Shown here piece after piece: positions 50,339-63,026 of a stretch of 64,000 nucleotides of DNA. Source of the DNA: Scilla litardierei (taxonomy: Eukaryota; Streptophyta; Magnoliopsida; Asparagales; Asparagaceae); NCBI GenBank assembly GCA_030789695.1, contig CM061135.1, forward strand, positions 107,578,301 to 107,642,300, read 5' to 3'. The notes below the pieces were generated by a model. The model was not told the origin of the DNA, searched no databases, and saw nothing but the letters and a program-made list of their open reading frames with translations. Position 1 is the stretch's first letter, and each line of letters starts with the position of its first letter. The position numbers and the translations under genes were made by a program.

Positions 50339-53300
50339 TCTCCCACTTGCACTCAGGCCCATTTATCTCGATATCTAATATCGTTTTCACACATAAGTTT
50401 TCCCGACTTCATGTGATAGAGCTTTCGTGAGTGGATCTGCTAAAACCGTCTACACTATAGACTTAAGGGGTTTTTATGTTTGTGTTAGACCAACCTTTTG
50501 AATTTTATTCAAATAATTCATTTGGTCTGTCGGAATCCATAATATTTTATTTCCCTGGATCTTATCCAGTTTATCGTACTTTACGATAATCATTTCAAAT
50601 TAGTTATTGGTCATTTCAAATGGTTCATATTCATTTCTGATAAATAATCAAACTCTTTGATTACTTTATCAAAATATATGTTCCATCTCTTTGATGTCTC
50701 GCATGTAATTTACACGCTCCCACTGACCTTGAAAATTCTCTGGCCAATTCATATAAGTTGGTCCGTCTAAATCATATTTAGAAAAACGAACTTATAAGTG
50801 AATGCTCAAATTTTCATGGTCAACATGAACGTTTTACATCGAGCTTGGTCCGAGTAGATTTGTACACATCTGCTGGCGAGACGGTTTCAACTAATCCGTT
50901 TTAAAGAAATTAGGATGAAAACCGTTCTCGTCCAACAAGATTGTACTTCACTATTTTCTTTCTGCACCAATCTTTCAACTTAAAGATTTACTTGCAAAAA
51001 GTGAGGAAACATTTTCCTTGGGCACGTAAACTAAATTCTCAAATTTATTTACGCACACGGACCTGCATCAAGTTTTAAATCGGAGTTACTACTCCGAATG
51101 TCATCCTAGAAGTTGACTAAGTCATCATCAGTTATGATGTCTAACTCGACATTTCGTTTTACGAAATTCGAGTAAATATACAACTTCCTTACTATTGATT
51201 TATTGAATATATTATTGATAATGTCCTTATAGAACATTATCAAAACCTAGGCATTACTATCTGGGACTTAACCCACAGGGAGGAGTTAACTCAGAGTCAC
51301 TTATTTATGGATCGCACCAAGTCTAACTAAGTGTGATTCATACCTTTTAACACACCGATGTGTTAACAGACTTGATCTGAGAGAAAATCACATTTTCTTT
51401 TAATTGCACAAGATTTTATTTAGCTAAGTATTTGACCATTCGATCTAATCGAATCAGTTTAAATACTTTAGTCATTTCGTTCTTTATTTTATCAGACTTG
51501 TGTTTCATCAAGAACACGTGTCTTAATAAAATATACGAATAACTTATTTTGTAAAAAATAGACTCGGGTACATCAGTATGTACGAGACTGAGTTCGACAA
51601 CTCATTCTCCCACTGTCTCACAGATGGGTTTCGGCCATTGTATCTAAGAGGCTAAGACTCACAAGTGTCCGTAGACTTCATAATACGAGAGATCAGACCC
51701 CTCTTTATGTGACTTGTGAAGCTTAATCTCTTGATATGGCCTAGTCTAATTTTACCATATAAGTTTGCTACTATTTTGTGTATTTATATATTAACATTTA
51801 ATATATATATAGTTATTTACAAATTACTTAACACAAAACATTGCTTCAGAAGCAATGTGACGACATTCGTCAAAATGTGTTAAACGTCTTTTGTATAACA
51901 ACTTATTCCGAAATGTGACATCAAAATATGTCACGTTTTCATTTCCTCCTACTTATGCCTCTACTAATGATAAATTAAACTGACTCTCTCAATTGACTTT
52001 CCGAAGTGCCTTCTTCCTTTTCTAAATCACATTTAGATATCAACATAAATAAATAGATATGCAAGCAACTTATGTATCCAAACGCTTGAGATTTGCAATC
52101 TTGAGTGTAGCTCAAGAAGTTGCTTGTCTCAAGATCCGGTTGGGATACATAGTCTTGCATCGCTCATGCACTCGTATTCGACTCAAACGGTTTGATCGAA
52201 TTTTCGAACTTTACGGATCAAAATTGTTTGTCCATACAACCTTGAGGGTAGCTCGAAAAGTTGTAGGGAGAAACATACTTTGAATGTCATATATGTTCAA
52301 GCTGCCTCATATAGAGACGAGTGACATGTAGCTTTAATTTATTTGTTGGACCTAGAACTTAATGAAATCACATTTCTTAAGTCTGTTCTTTAGAAGGTCA
52401 TTTAATGTCAATGAGAATATAGTTTAATTACATCAATTAGAATTTAACTTGATATTCAATTAATCAACTTATTGACCAGTTAACTAATTCCAACATTATC
52501 AATTGATTCTTTCGGTAAACATAGTCTTGCCCTAGTTTTAGCATATGTTCAATATTAAATATAGGTAGATTGGCTTTTATCTATCTATATCCTCCCACTA
52601 ATTTTACGAACGTTTTAAAGCTTAATAACGAACGATTTAATCGAATTAAAATTAATGGGTAAGAGTTCCAATCACCTTGAGTCTAAACAACCTTGAGTGT
52701 AGCTCAACAAGTTGATTGACTCTGTGATCGGAAGATGACTCTTCATCGATCATATCGGATATGACTCTCTTAATCGGTTTTTTGCCCCTAGTCATTCGTG
52801 ATCATGAGTGTGCTCATCCAAATCACAATGTCTAGTCTAGTCGGACCCTTGTTTTCATGTCTAGCCTGACTTACCCCTCAGCTCGGTGTATGCACGACAC
52901 GTCGGTTTGGGTCAGGTCTTAGACTACATCTAGGCAGACTACATCGTTGACTTAACTTACGCCAGCGCTCGGGGTACGAGACGACGGTTAGGGTTAGTCA
53001 AGATTTCATCTTATGTATTTAAGGAGTTGGTTTCTACAGGGTGCCATGTCACAGCTTGAGTGTATCTCAACAACTATAACACGGGCCCTATAGTTGCTAA
53101 CCCCTAAAACAAGGAGGGCTACGGCTAATCTTGAAAAAGACCATTAACGTATTTGACTTAGATATAGTCCAGGGTGTCATACAATCATGATTCGCGACAT
53201 TGCGGTCCAGCGGAACTCAGCCAGGGAATTGACTAAGCCAGGATCACTACCCCTTGGACTAGCAAGGGTTGACCTAGAACTCTTAGCCAAGCACATTGAC

Positions 53301-54309
53301 TGGATCATGGTCCATTGAATGAAGCTTGTCATTTTTGTATGTATGCCATAGACTAAACAGCTTTTATTAACAACTAATTAATCCTATCAACTAGTTGAAT
53401 CCTTAAATTCAAAATTTTTAGGATTTGTTTAATAACTTTTATTAAGTCCTTATCAACTTTAAGGTTCACGTGCTACCCTAATCGTTATTAGGATTTTAAT
53501 AAATTTTATTAACAACGCTAGAAGCGAAGTCCTTTAATGAAAATTAATTATAACAATTAGAATTTAAAAATCATTTAAAGGACTACCCTAATCAGGAATT
53601 AGGTCTTAATATTGTTGTTAATGATTTATTAAAACATAGCATGTCATTAAAATTTAAGTAATAAATTTTAATCATTTTTAATGGCTAACCTAAAGGGTTG
53701 TCTTGTGTTATCAAATAAGGGACAAGATAAACAAGCCATTAAAATAAAGCTACACTAATTTATCGCATAAAGATAGTGCACAACTATTTAACATTTAAAT
53801 ATACTAAGTTTATCGCATAAACAATTTTTGCATGCAAACATAAATTTAACAATTAAATTTAAAATATGATTTTGAAATTATTTTATTTTTATCTCATAAA
53901 AACTTAATTTTAAAATCATAAATTTGCATGCTACTTAAAAAAATTTATCGCATAAAAATTTTAATCTTTAAAATCAGTTTTAAAATTATCTCATAAAATT
54001 AAAACATCATTTTAAAAAAAAACTTTCAAGCTTAAAAATTTATCAAATAAAAATTTTAGGCAATTTAAACTTATCGCATAAATTTTAAAAGATTTAAAAT
54101 TGGTTTTAAAAATTATCACATAAAATTTAAAATGTCATTTTAAAAAATTTCCATGTTCAAAATTTATCAAAAAGAATTTTTGAACATCTAAAACATTTTT
54201 AAAATATTATCTCATAACTTTAAAAACTTTTGAAAGTATTTAAAAGCATTAACACGTTTAATCAAATCGCAGTACCTAGATCGCTACGCAAACCTGGCTC
54301 TGATACCAC
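50339..54309 (-). other. LARD internal region, no coding capacity
   Basis: No open frame of note and no retroviral domain. Four copies of a TTGAGTGTAGCTCAA stem-loop word (about 52100, 52240, 52692 and 53054) are spaced through 51.9-53.1 kb, and TTATCGCATAAA/TTATCTCATAAA words recur at 53760-54220. It is flanked by the PPT and PBS. Confidence 0.8.
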
Positions 54310-56639
54310 TGTAGGGGAATTGGGCGGTCCCTTAGGGCACAAAAATTCTAGTCCCGTCCTAAGTCGGACGGAACATAGACACAAAAATATTTGCAGCGGA
54401 AGAAAAACCTATGTTAACTAATTAACATGCAGTTAAAAACTATTTTTAACTTAGCCCTAAGGTCCAAGACCCTATGCCAAGATCTATGCCGACTTGGGAT
54501 GGGTCTGACCATCCCAAGAAGGATCTAGCCTACTGCGATTAAACTAAACTAATGCTAATAAACTACTTTAACCACATACCCGGAATCTCAGCCCTGGAGC
54601 AGGCGAGATGTTCCGCGCCGTCTTCCGAGCTGCTCCCGTCCCACGCCGAGCCGCTCCGTGAACCGCTCCCCGAACCGCTCCTCGAACCGCTCCGCATCCC
54701 GAGGCGATCAATCCCCGTGCCGCCGAGCCAACCAACCGCCGAAGAAAGTTTCACGCGAGTGAAACCTCCGCCAAGATTTCGGATCCAGAATCCGAACTCC
54801 TTTGTGGCTTTGCTAGAGCCCGCAGGAGTAAGGTAGAAATTTAGGGAGAAGAGAAATATTAATTTAAGCTTAGATCCGAGCGTGCTCCAACATTTACGAG
54901 AGCCGCTCAGATCTAGAGCTTGGGACGAGTTTTGAGAAAGGGGGGAGACCCCTATTTATATAGGCGGCGGACTCTCCCCTTTTCTCAAAATCCGATGTGG
55001 GACTAAACAATGAGTTAATTTAAAATCAAGTTAGTTTGCACTTCACAAAGTGCAAACTTCCGTGAATTTTAACTCACTCACCGTTGAGCTTCAGGATTGA
55101 TACAACCTATCAATACGACAAGCGTTTAACGGTGAACGCATAGGAAAAAACCGTTCGTCAATCGGAGGTCGTTTGACCCTCCAATTGAGTGTCCAAAGAT
55201 TGACAAAAATCAGATTTTCGCCAAAGAAATCAGCCGTCATGCAAATCTGTGACCAGGTTCGAAACCCTAGGCTTGGGGCCCACCAGTGGGCCCCAAGCCT
55301 AGGGTTTCGAACCTGGTCACAGATTTGCATGACGGCTGATTTTTTGGGCTGTTTTGGCTCTAACTTGAGCATTTGGTGTTCGATTTGGACGCCGTTCGAA
55401 CCTGGGTCTAGACCGGGACATTCCCGTCTTACCCGTGAACGTTTCCTTGCGTTTATTTTATTAAATATTGTATTAAACAATTTAATACACATTTAATCGC
55501 TTTTTGCATCAAATGCAAAATAGTCCCTATCTAAGCTTAAATTATCATATTGCATCAAATGCAATTATTTCATCCCTTGCATCAAAAATGCAATTATTCT
55601 CCCTAACTAATTTCTACCTATTACTAGACGAAGCGTTAGCACTCTGTGTGAGACCCTACAGCCTGACCCTTACAACAGGTTGGGCTCGAAGCCCTATACG
55701 GCAGTGACCACGAGCAGTGGTTGTCGTCCCTGCTTCAGGAATCATCATTATGTGGTTGACTCATTGACATGAGTATTGTCGGGACCACCTGACTGTTTCC
55801 GTGATGAATTCCGCAGTTATAGTCTCTTCGTCTTAAATATGTCGTGTAGATCAAGTCTGGGGTACGGTCAAACTGTCAACCCCAATAACTTGACTCCGGT
55901 TAGTTTCGATCGATCTTCAGTCAATAAATGTTGGACTTCTTCCAACATACTCTGCGCAGAGTTTTTACTAAAGATCGAACTAACTCTACGACACTAACTC
56001 CCATTGACCGGGAGAGACGAATCCTTTCTTGGTCATTACTCGCCTCGTACGTTTCAAGTGACACCCAATCAAAAGACCTTTCGACAGGCCTTGCCTCGAA
56101 GCTAGGTCAGTTGATCTAAGTGGCACCGTTCACGCACAGGTCCGTCAAAATGACCTCAAGTCAAAAGACCAACTTTCCTATCATCACTCAGAGTTATCAC
56201 TGACAGATTGGTCAATATAACCATATGATAACTCTAGTGGATCGTTCAGTGAACTCATTCTAATGAGCACCTGTGTCTCGTCTTCGACTTCGCCAAGTCA
56301 AACGATCATGAGATCATCGCCACCGCTAAACGGTGAAGACTAAGACACAATGGTCTATCCGATGTTTCGATATCCTTGTCTCGAAACATCTACGACCACG
56401 AACCATTTCAGACTTATGCTACAGACGGTCAAACGTTTCTCCATGATCGAGATACTCATCTCGATACCCGTTTGACCTTGCATAAAGTCTCAGGACTTTA
56501 CCTAAGTTGGTATCTAATGTTAACTACATTACATTATAACTTAGATAAATTATTACCAAACAGCTTACTGTTATTTCGAACAAGATGTTTGTGCTATTCA
56601 CACAGGAATAAATGGCCTCGAGGGCATCATATTCCTACA
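54310..56639 (-). repeat. LARD 5' LTR, with perfect palindrome
   Basis: Same ends as the partner LTR. The 158-bp length difference is exactly explained by replacement of the GC-rich block (199 bp) with 41 bp completing a palindrome at 55227-55342. Confidence 0.93.
55227..55342. repeat. Perfect palindrome, two 57-bp arms, 2-bp spacer
   Basis: Arms 55227-55283 and 55286-55342 are exact reverse complements (AAATCAGCCGTC... to ...GACGGCTGATTT), with CA between them. The left arm is original LTR sequence, also present at 48778-48834. The right arm is new. Confidence 0.97.
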
Positions 56640-56835
56640 TGACTCTGCTCATGAATACTTCTGGATTCTGAGCGTCACAGAGGGGTGGATACTTCAGGAT
56701 CCAGAGTTGATATGATTTGCCTCATTAAAATCTTTGGCTATGGAAACCCCAGCGGGAAAAACCATAGCTAAGGGAAAAGAGTACAAATTTCCTCAACTAC
56801 CCCTGATCTGAAAAAGCGCTTGGGCTTTCAGATCT
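56640..56835 (-). repeat. Copia 3' region repeat, copy 2
   Basis: A direct copy of 47680-47850, now separated from it by the LARD. The two were adjacent before that insertion, so they are a tandem duplication of the copia 3' untranslated region. Confidence 0.8.
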
Positions 56836-56949
56836 CTTAGGCTTTCAGATCTCTTAGGCTTATCTCATCACTCCTATTTACAACGTTCCGAAAATATACA
56901 CCGATCACAAATATTGTCACTATCAAGCAGCCGCTGAATCCAGAAACTC

Positions 56950-59900
56950 TGGAGAGGTGTGCTAAGTCTCGTCGCCTCTGATGTGGTCTTCAGATTATAT
57001 GGTCAGCTTCACAAAACCAGCCTCTATCCCAGTCGTCACTGGGATGTGATGTACCACCAGGCGCCCTCAAATCCACCATTGGTGTTATTCTGGAATGGTG
57101 AGGATCTCGGAATGATAGGATGATGTTGCCTTCATAAGTTGCTTTGCATATTTGCAGTAGATGGCTATCCCACTGTGGGTACACGTTCTGTGATTTCTAA
57201 GTATATGGACCGTATCTGTAACCTGCATTTGCATAACATTGGAGGATACTACTTCATATTGTAAGTCCAAATCTTTCGACCCTTGGAGGAAGTGCAGAAG
57301 GCTTAACTCCGGTCTAATGGCCCTTTTAGGTGCCAACTATCTCTGGCTAATGAGTTTCCTGCAATTGCTATATTGGGACGCGTGCAGTTAGCCAGGAGTG
57401 CCTGATTGCACTTAGATAAGGGAACTTTAGGACCAGTTATATCCTCCCCCTCTTCCAGCGATCGGAAGGGTTATTTTTTGTTCATCCATTAAGTATACTC
57501 TCATCGGGGTATTTTTGATGACAATGGTCCTTTTAATTTCTCCAACGCACTTCTAGGCGTATGTAACAAGATTCTATGAGCCATGAATTTATATTTGCCA
57601 AGGTCTTTTTATTTCATGTTTAAAAGTCAGGCTTGAACAGATGTCTCGGTTTTCTCTTCAGGAGATCCGATGAGATTTTAGTTGTTTATAACTATGACCT
57701 CAAGTCATGCTCTTTGCTTAGATGCAAAGACAACCTTTAGTAAGAATCATTGCTTTGTCAAGTGATTCTCTTGGTTGTACATTATTCTTATTGTTTCTCT
57801 TCAATAGAATAGACGTCCCGAAGTCTATTCAGGCATTTAAGGAAATGTGGAAATTATCTTACCAAGATGTCCACGAAGGTATACCGTCACAACATCCAAT
57901 TACAGCATATCCAGAATTTCCTTTGCCAAATCGTAAGGTATTCGCATTTGATAACTTAGAGACTGATGCATCATTTATGAGTCATGCTCATTTTAATTTT
58001 TTCGATCCCTAGTTTCAGCGAAATTTGCCTTGGACTATAGGTTGTACCTTATAACATACGATTTTGTATTTATTTTTCTTATGTGTGCAATACTTTATTT
58101 TATCCACAGGTTTGACACCTTTTGGTGTCTGGACTTCAGGTCCGAACATTTTCACGTTTCATAAGTGAGTCCAGCTCATCTTTTATTGCCTCGTTTCACA
58201 TTTGGCCAATCTCTACGTTTGCCTTCTAGCAACGGAGTATGGAACGATAATTTATAAACATCGTCGCTTTTGCGATGTATATTGCAATATGATACGTGAA
58301 TACATTGTCGACAATTTATGTTCTATCTGTCCGACACCTCCCCAGTACGTACAACATTTACTTTTAATTTCACTTTTCCCGGCAATTCCTCTGCAGTGGA
58401 TTCCGGGAAGGGTGAGGGTGTGGACATGAGCTCATTGTCCTGTGGTAGGATTGTCTTAAGGTCTCCAGGAGTTTCTGTCCTTGGAGCCTGGTGGTCTGCT
58501 TCTTTTCTGTTGAGGATCATCCACTTCTGCTGCTGTTGGGTTGCATCCATTCTTGGGGATATCAATCCTAGCTGGAGTTTTTGCAGCATGGATGTGTGAT
58601 TTGACAATCTTCTGGTTGTCAGTAAATGGGTTCGGTAAGTGGTGAACATTGTTCTGTGGAGGATCTTCAGGATCACATCTTCACATTTGTTTTGTTACCG
58701 AATCATTAGTGGGTCAAGCTATTTGTATACCACGTTAACATTTGCTTCGCGCCAGATTTTCCAGTATCTGGGCCTATTTTGGGGAAACTCGTCTAATCGA
58801 AATCACAGTCTTCAAGATGTGCCTTAAATGCGTCCCCCGTTTGGAGTTCTAGGTATCTTATAAGTGAGGGTGAGTCAAGCCCTGCATGGATACCTAGGCG
58901 ATGTTGAGTACCGTTTTGGTCCTCTTTGGTGGTGCAATGGGGATTTAAAACTGCGCGACCGAAGATTCTCAGGTGAGAAATGTTTGGTGGCATTCCATAT
59001 GCAAGTTGCATTAGAGACTCTATCCTCCAGAGGGTCTTATTTTCATTTACGATGCAGCATGCAGAATTTGCATGTCCCCATACATCCATAGGCAATCGAG
59101 ATTTAATGGATGTTCAATCCATTGGAGTCTACTTATCAGTGACTCTGCCGACCCAATTTGGGTATGAACATGCGGCACTATGTGTTCATTTTCTATTCAC
59201 GTTACTTGGCAGTACTCTTGAAATGAATGGGAGGTATATTTTCCAACATTAACCAGACTTATTTTCTACATTTAATTGTCTGGGAAATGTGCCCGCAACA
59301 TGTTTATTTTTGTGCCAATAGCTTTGAAAAAGCTAAGTTGCAGGTCTGTAGTAGACACACATACGAGTGTTCTGAGGATGCATTTATCAGTACAATGAAG
59401 TACCGAAATAGCCCATTAGGGGTTGTGGATTTTATCCACATCTATCTCCTTGTATTCTTTTTGAGGAAGCGTGGAGATTCTTTTTCAACTTTTCGTGGAG
59501 ATGGCCTTGCAATTAGTTTTCACTTATAGTAAGGGATGCGAGGGAATTCTCCCTTCTGAAGAATCTTCTGGTTCTTCAAGTCATACACATAGGATAAGAT
59601 GCGGTGCATCATCACAAATCCAGGATGGCCAAGTCCATCATCCCAGAGTAAAAACTTGGCTGATGTCGGGCACTTCAGGTGCTCCGTTTAATTCCGCTTC
59701 CTTTCTCCGAATCTTTGTATGGTAGAGGCCTGTAAGGCTTTCAAAACTACTCCTTTTCTTGAGACGTTGCATACAGTAATTTGTTTTTCCATTTACATTT
59801 GCTGTTTCCAAATGGAAATCCGTCGAAACAAATGTCCTTGAAACTTATAAAGTTTCTTTTGGAATTCAGAGAGATTAGTGCATCTCCCCCTTTTTTCTGT

Positions 59901-60000
59901 GTCATTTGGGGGCAACAGTGTTGCATTCCCTGTATCTTAAATATGGCCCTGATATTGGGCTTTGTATTGAAAAAATCGTACGTGTTTATTGTCTACTAAT
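56950..60000 (-). pseudogene. Copia pol remnant (integrase, RT, RNase H)
   Basis: Integrase C-terminal half at 59095-58793: LPMDVWGHA, PNISHLRIFG, RLGIHAGLDSPSLIRYLE and GDAFKAHLEDCDFDE. Upstream near 59480 KRIQGDRCG marks the integrase core. The linker at 58676-58323 is Gln/Lys/Pro-rich. RT starts as FGPEVQTPKGVKPV (about 58150). The RNase H end ATSSYHSEILTIPE and DHIRGDET lies at 57140-56970. Stops occur every 20-60 codons, and the RT palm with its catalytic Asp pair is not recoverable by eye. Confidence 0.75.
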
Positions 60001-60619
60001 TATTTATGAGAGCAGTTTCATCTATTAAAAGATGAATCGTTAGGCACATGCATATTCAGATAAACATTTTCATTTATTGTCTACTAAACATTTTCATTCA
60101 AAACAGATTGTGTAATACAAAAGCTCTCATAATATGAAATGTTCTAAACAATTTGTTAAGATAACAAATAGAGGCTAATCAAGCAAGTCATCATTTTCGA
60201 AGTCGTCAGCTGAGAACTTGACTGGAGCATCGGATGTCATCAGGTTTGTTTTAGCTTTATTTTTCTTGCTTTGTTTGTAAAGCTCCTGGAGATGCACTGG
60301 GGTCCTGCACACTCTGGACCAGTGGCCTGTCATGCCACAGCTGTGGCACTGGTCTTCCCAATCCCTTTTGGGTGGGGGTGCATCATTTTTCTTGTTGTCA
60401 TTTCTGCGCCAAGTGAACTTGCGCTTCCCTTCATTCTTTCGCTGCTGTACTTGGCCCTTGGCTCTTTTCGGTTGTCCCCCTTTCTGTGGTCTTTCTTTTC
60501 TTTTATTATCTCTCTTCTTTTTGAAGGAAGAGGAATGGTGAGCTTCTGGTAGGGGCAGTGCCGGGAGGGCGCATATTGTGAGTGGCGAGAAGAAGCTCTC
60601 TGTTTTGCTCGGCCATGAG

Positions 60620-62383
60620 TAAACTGTTGATTATTGGACTCCCCGGATTTGGTTTTGGATGATGAGCAAACATAAATAATTCATGAACTAACAATTTGTG
60701 AGCACAGTTTTGGAGATCGTCGCCAAATTCACGAGAACAATCAAAGCGACATCTCAAGACTTCTCAAAGCTCGTATTCATTGCCTAAAGCTTCGTTGAAG
60801 CTCTTGGACCGTTTTGGAAGTCATGAAGAATTAATCGAAGCTTTCGAAGACCGTTCATTAAGGTTTTATTTATAGTCTTTTAGCTTCGATATATAGAATG
60901 TTAAGCCTTGAGTATATCTTACGATTCTATCTTCATAACGCTCATATCGTAGCTCTAGGATCTTAGTACAAGTTCATTCTAACTTCCTCGAAGCGGCGCG
61001 CTTCGATTCGGACTTGTTTGTGCATATTAGTTGGTACAAGAAGAAGTACTGACCGACTAGATGGTGATCTAGTCGGTCAGAAGAGCTTCTTGGACCGACT
61101 AGTTTGCTTCCTTAATTTCTTGCACCTTACTGTTTACAGTTAGTCGGTCTACGTTGACTCACCGACCGACTAGTTTGTGAACTAGTCGGTCAGTGATGCT
61201 TCTTTGACCGACTAGTTGTGATCTACTGTACATACTAAATTTCTCCTAAGCTACTGTTTATCGTTAGTCGGTCAAAGAACGTTTGGTGACCGACTAGTTG
61301 ACAATCTAGTCGGTCAACTTTTGTTCTTGGACCGACTAAGTCAATTTGTATTCAGACTATTTCATTATGCCTCTTAGTCGGTCTACGTTCACTGACTGAC
61401 CGACTAGTTGTGAAACTAGTCGGTCAGAATGTCTTCTTGGACCGACTAGATTTCTAGGTCTGAATTTCTATCTCTTCTCAGTTCCTCACTTAGTCGGTCC
61501 ATGTTGTTTGACTGACCGACTAGTTGATGAACTAGTCGGTCAGTGGTTGTTCTTTGACCGACTAGTTGCCTCAGATTTCTATCCGTTGGGAATTGACCTA
61601 ACTTGTTTTTATGGGACCCTATAAATACGAACCTAGGTCATTTCTCTCTAGGTTAGAGCTGCCATTAAGAGATTCATTGAGATAGAAAGAGATAGCCATT
61701 CTCACTCATTTCTAAAGCTCTCTTCCTCACAAGAAACCCATTCTCTCACTTTCTAGATCTAGAATCCATATTGAGAGAAGCTTGTTCTTGGTGAGCTCTT
61801 CAAGCTCTAGCTTGAATCAAGTCTCCAAATCACTCCTAGGCACCTATTGCTGGTCATTTCCTTGGTGCTAGGTCTTGGTGACTTCATCTTCCTCAAATCC
61901 TTCCTTTCACCTATTTGGTAAGAAAAACTCAAGGTATAGGATTTTGTGGTAAGATTGTTTATTTCATTATAAACTTGTTTATATTGCTTATTGATTCTCT
62001 CGGTTGTGAGAGAAGGTTGTGATCCCGGGTTGTGGGATTCACTATTGCCATTGCATGTATGATTTGATCTTGTGAAGGTTTTTCACAAGATATTCATAGT
62101 GGAAATCTTGGGTTAGGGTTTCTAACCTAAGTATCCGGAGGGGATCCGGGTGGTTGGGACGTAGGATCACCGGGAACAAGTCGGAGAGACTTGGGTGGAT
62201 CCGAACCCATTAACATCTCTTGTTAGCATTGTTAAATTTGTTGTTGTCATTCAATTTAAGCTTCCGCAAATTGTTTTGGTAGTTGTTTGCACTATAATTT
62301 GCAATTATACTCCTTGTTATTTTTAAAGTACTATTCACCCCCCTCTAGTACTTGTGCAGTAGCTTGTAGGGCATTACATAAAC
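60620..62383 (+). mobile_element. Copia-type solo LTR C, copy 2
   Basis: The LTR is 60625-62378 (1,754 bp), TGTTGATTATTGG...GGGCATTACA, with perfect TAAAC duplication (60620-60624 and 62379-62383). Removing it restores the gag codons SCL|LMAEQN. TATAAATA at 61620-61627 and the CTATTCACCCCCCTCTAGTA end show plus orientation. It carries the same 19-copy ACCGACTAG array as copy 1, at 61050-61565. Confidence 0.93.
61050..61565. repeat. ACCGACTAG inverted array in solo LTR C copy 2
   Basis: Nineteen ACCGACTA/TAGTCGGT occurrences in the same order as copy 1 although the spacers have diverged. The motif is better conserved than its surroundings. Confidence 0.9.
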
Positions 62384-62894
62384 ATGACAGCAGCTCCAAA
62401 TACTTGGTGAACTTTCGTTCACGGTATTGCTGCATGAGTATCACATCTTTTTCATGGAAAGACGTATACGTCTTTTCCAACATGCGATCTTCTGAGACTT
62501 TCTCACCACTCAACTTCAGGCGTGAGGTGATGCTAAAAAGTGCCGAGTTGTACTCAGAAATGGACTTAAAGTCCTGCAGTCTCAGGTTCTCCCACTCGTA
62601 TCGTGCCCTTGGGAGTATAACATCTTTTTGATGTTTATACATGTCCTCAAGGGCAGTCCATACCTCAAGTGGATCTTCGACCGTAAGGTATTTGGCCTTT
62701 AAGGTCTTGTCCACATGGCGGCGAATATAGATGATGGCTTGCGCCTTCTCTATATCGCTAACATTTTCTTTTTCTGTCACAGCAGCAATGAGGGACTTTG
62801 CCCGTAGGTGAAACTTTACATCTAGCTGCCAGCTTAGATAGTTTCTACCTGATGCATCGAGCACTTCGAAATCAACGCCTGCAATTTTAGCCAT

Positions 62895-63026
62895 TTATCT
62901 AGCAGAGCACAAACATGCATGAATTAATATTTAATCAAAGAAAACATTTTCATGCGGAGGCAATATTTAATGAAGGCTAAATGCGTGGATCAGCCAGTCC
63001 CACAAGAAAGAGTCCAAAGTCCATAC
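62895..63026 (-). other. Copia gag leader, truncated
   Basis: 5' untranslated sequence of the copia element up to the start of the next LTR. No primer-binding site is found. Confidence 0.5.

Larger units (their letters stand above)
47846..56644 (-). mobile_element. LARD-type non-coding LTR retrotransposon, recent
   Basis: LTRs 47851-50338 (2,488 bp) and 54310-56639 (2,330 bp), ends TGTAG...CTACA, perfect target duplication TGACT at 47846-47850 and 56640-56644. The Met-tRNA PBS (minus strand AGTGGTATCAGAGCC, 54295-54309) and polypurine tract AGTGGGAGA (50339-50347) prove the orientation. The 3,971-bp internal region has no gag or pol reading frame, as in large retrotransposon derivatives that are moved in trans. 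By eye I see only about three base substitutions between the LTRs besides one block replacement, so insertion is recent. Confidence 0.93.
60175..62894 (-). pseudogene. Copia gag, split by a solo LTR
   Basis: Starts MAKIAGVDFEVLDASGRNYL (62894) and runs intact for about 168 codons (RNYLSWQLDVKFHL, DPLEVWTALEDMYKHQ, SEYNSALFSITSRLKLSGE, QQYRERKFTKYLELLSCL). Solo LTR C then intervenes, and reading resumes LLMAEQNRELLLATHNMRPPG at about 60620. A zinc knuckle CHSCGMTGHWSRVC is at 60307-60348 and a TAG stop at 60175. Apart from the insertion, shifts occur around 60500. Gag has its own stop, as in many copia gag-pol pairs that decay independently. Confidence 0.85.
47493..63026 (-). mobile_element. 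Ty1/copia element, degenerate, with two nested insertions
   Basis: Minus-strand copia: 3' LTR 47493-47641, purine tract AAGGAGGAG (about 47642-47650), duplicated 3' region, RNase H, RT and integrase remnants (56950-60000) and gag (62894-60175). The LARD at 47851-56639 and solo LTR C copy 2 at 60625-62378 interrupt it. Its own sequence is about 5 kb. No 5' LTR or PBS is seen before the next LTR begins at 63027, so the 5' end is truncated. Its left end sits 172 bp upstream of the CMSS1-like ATG in the same orientation. Confidence 0.8.
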
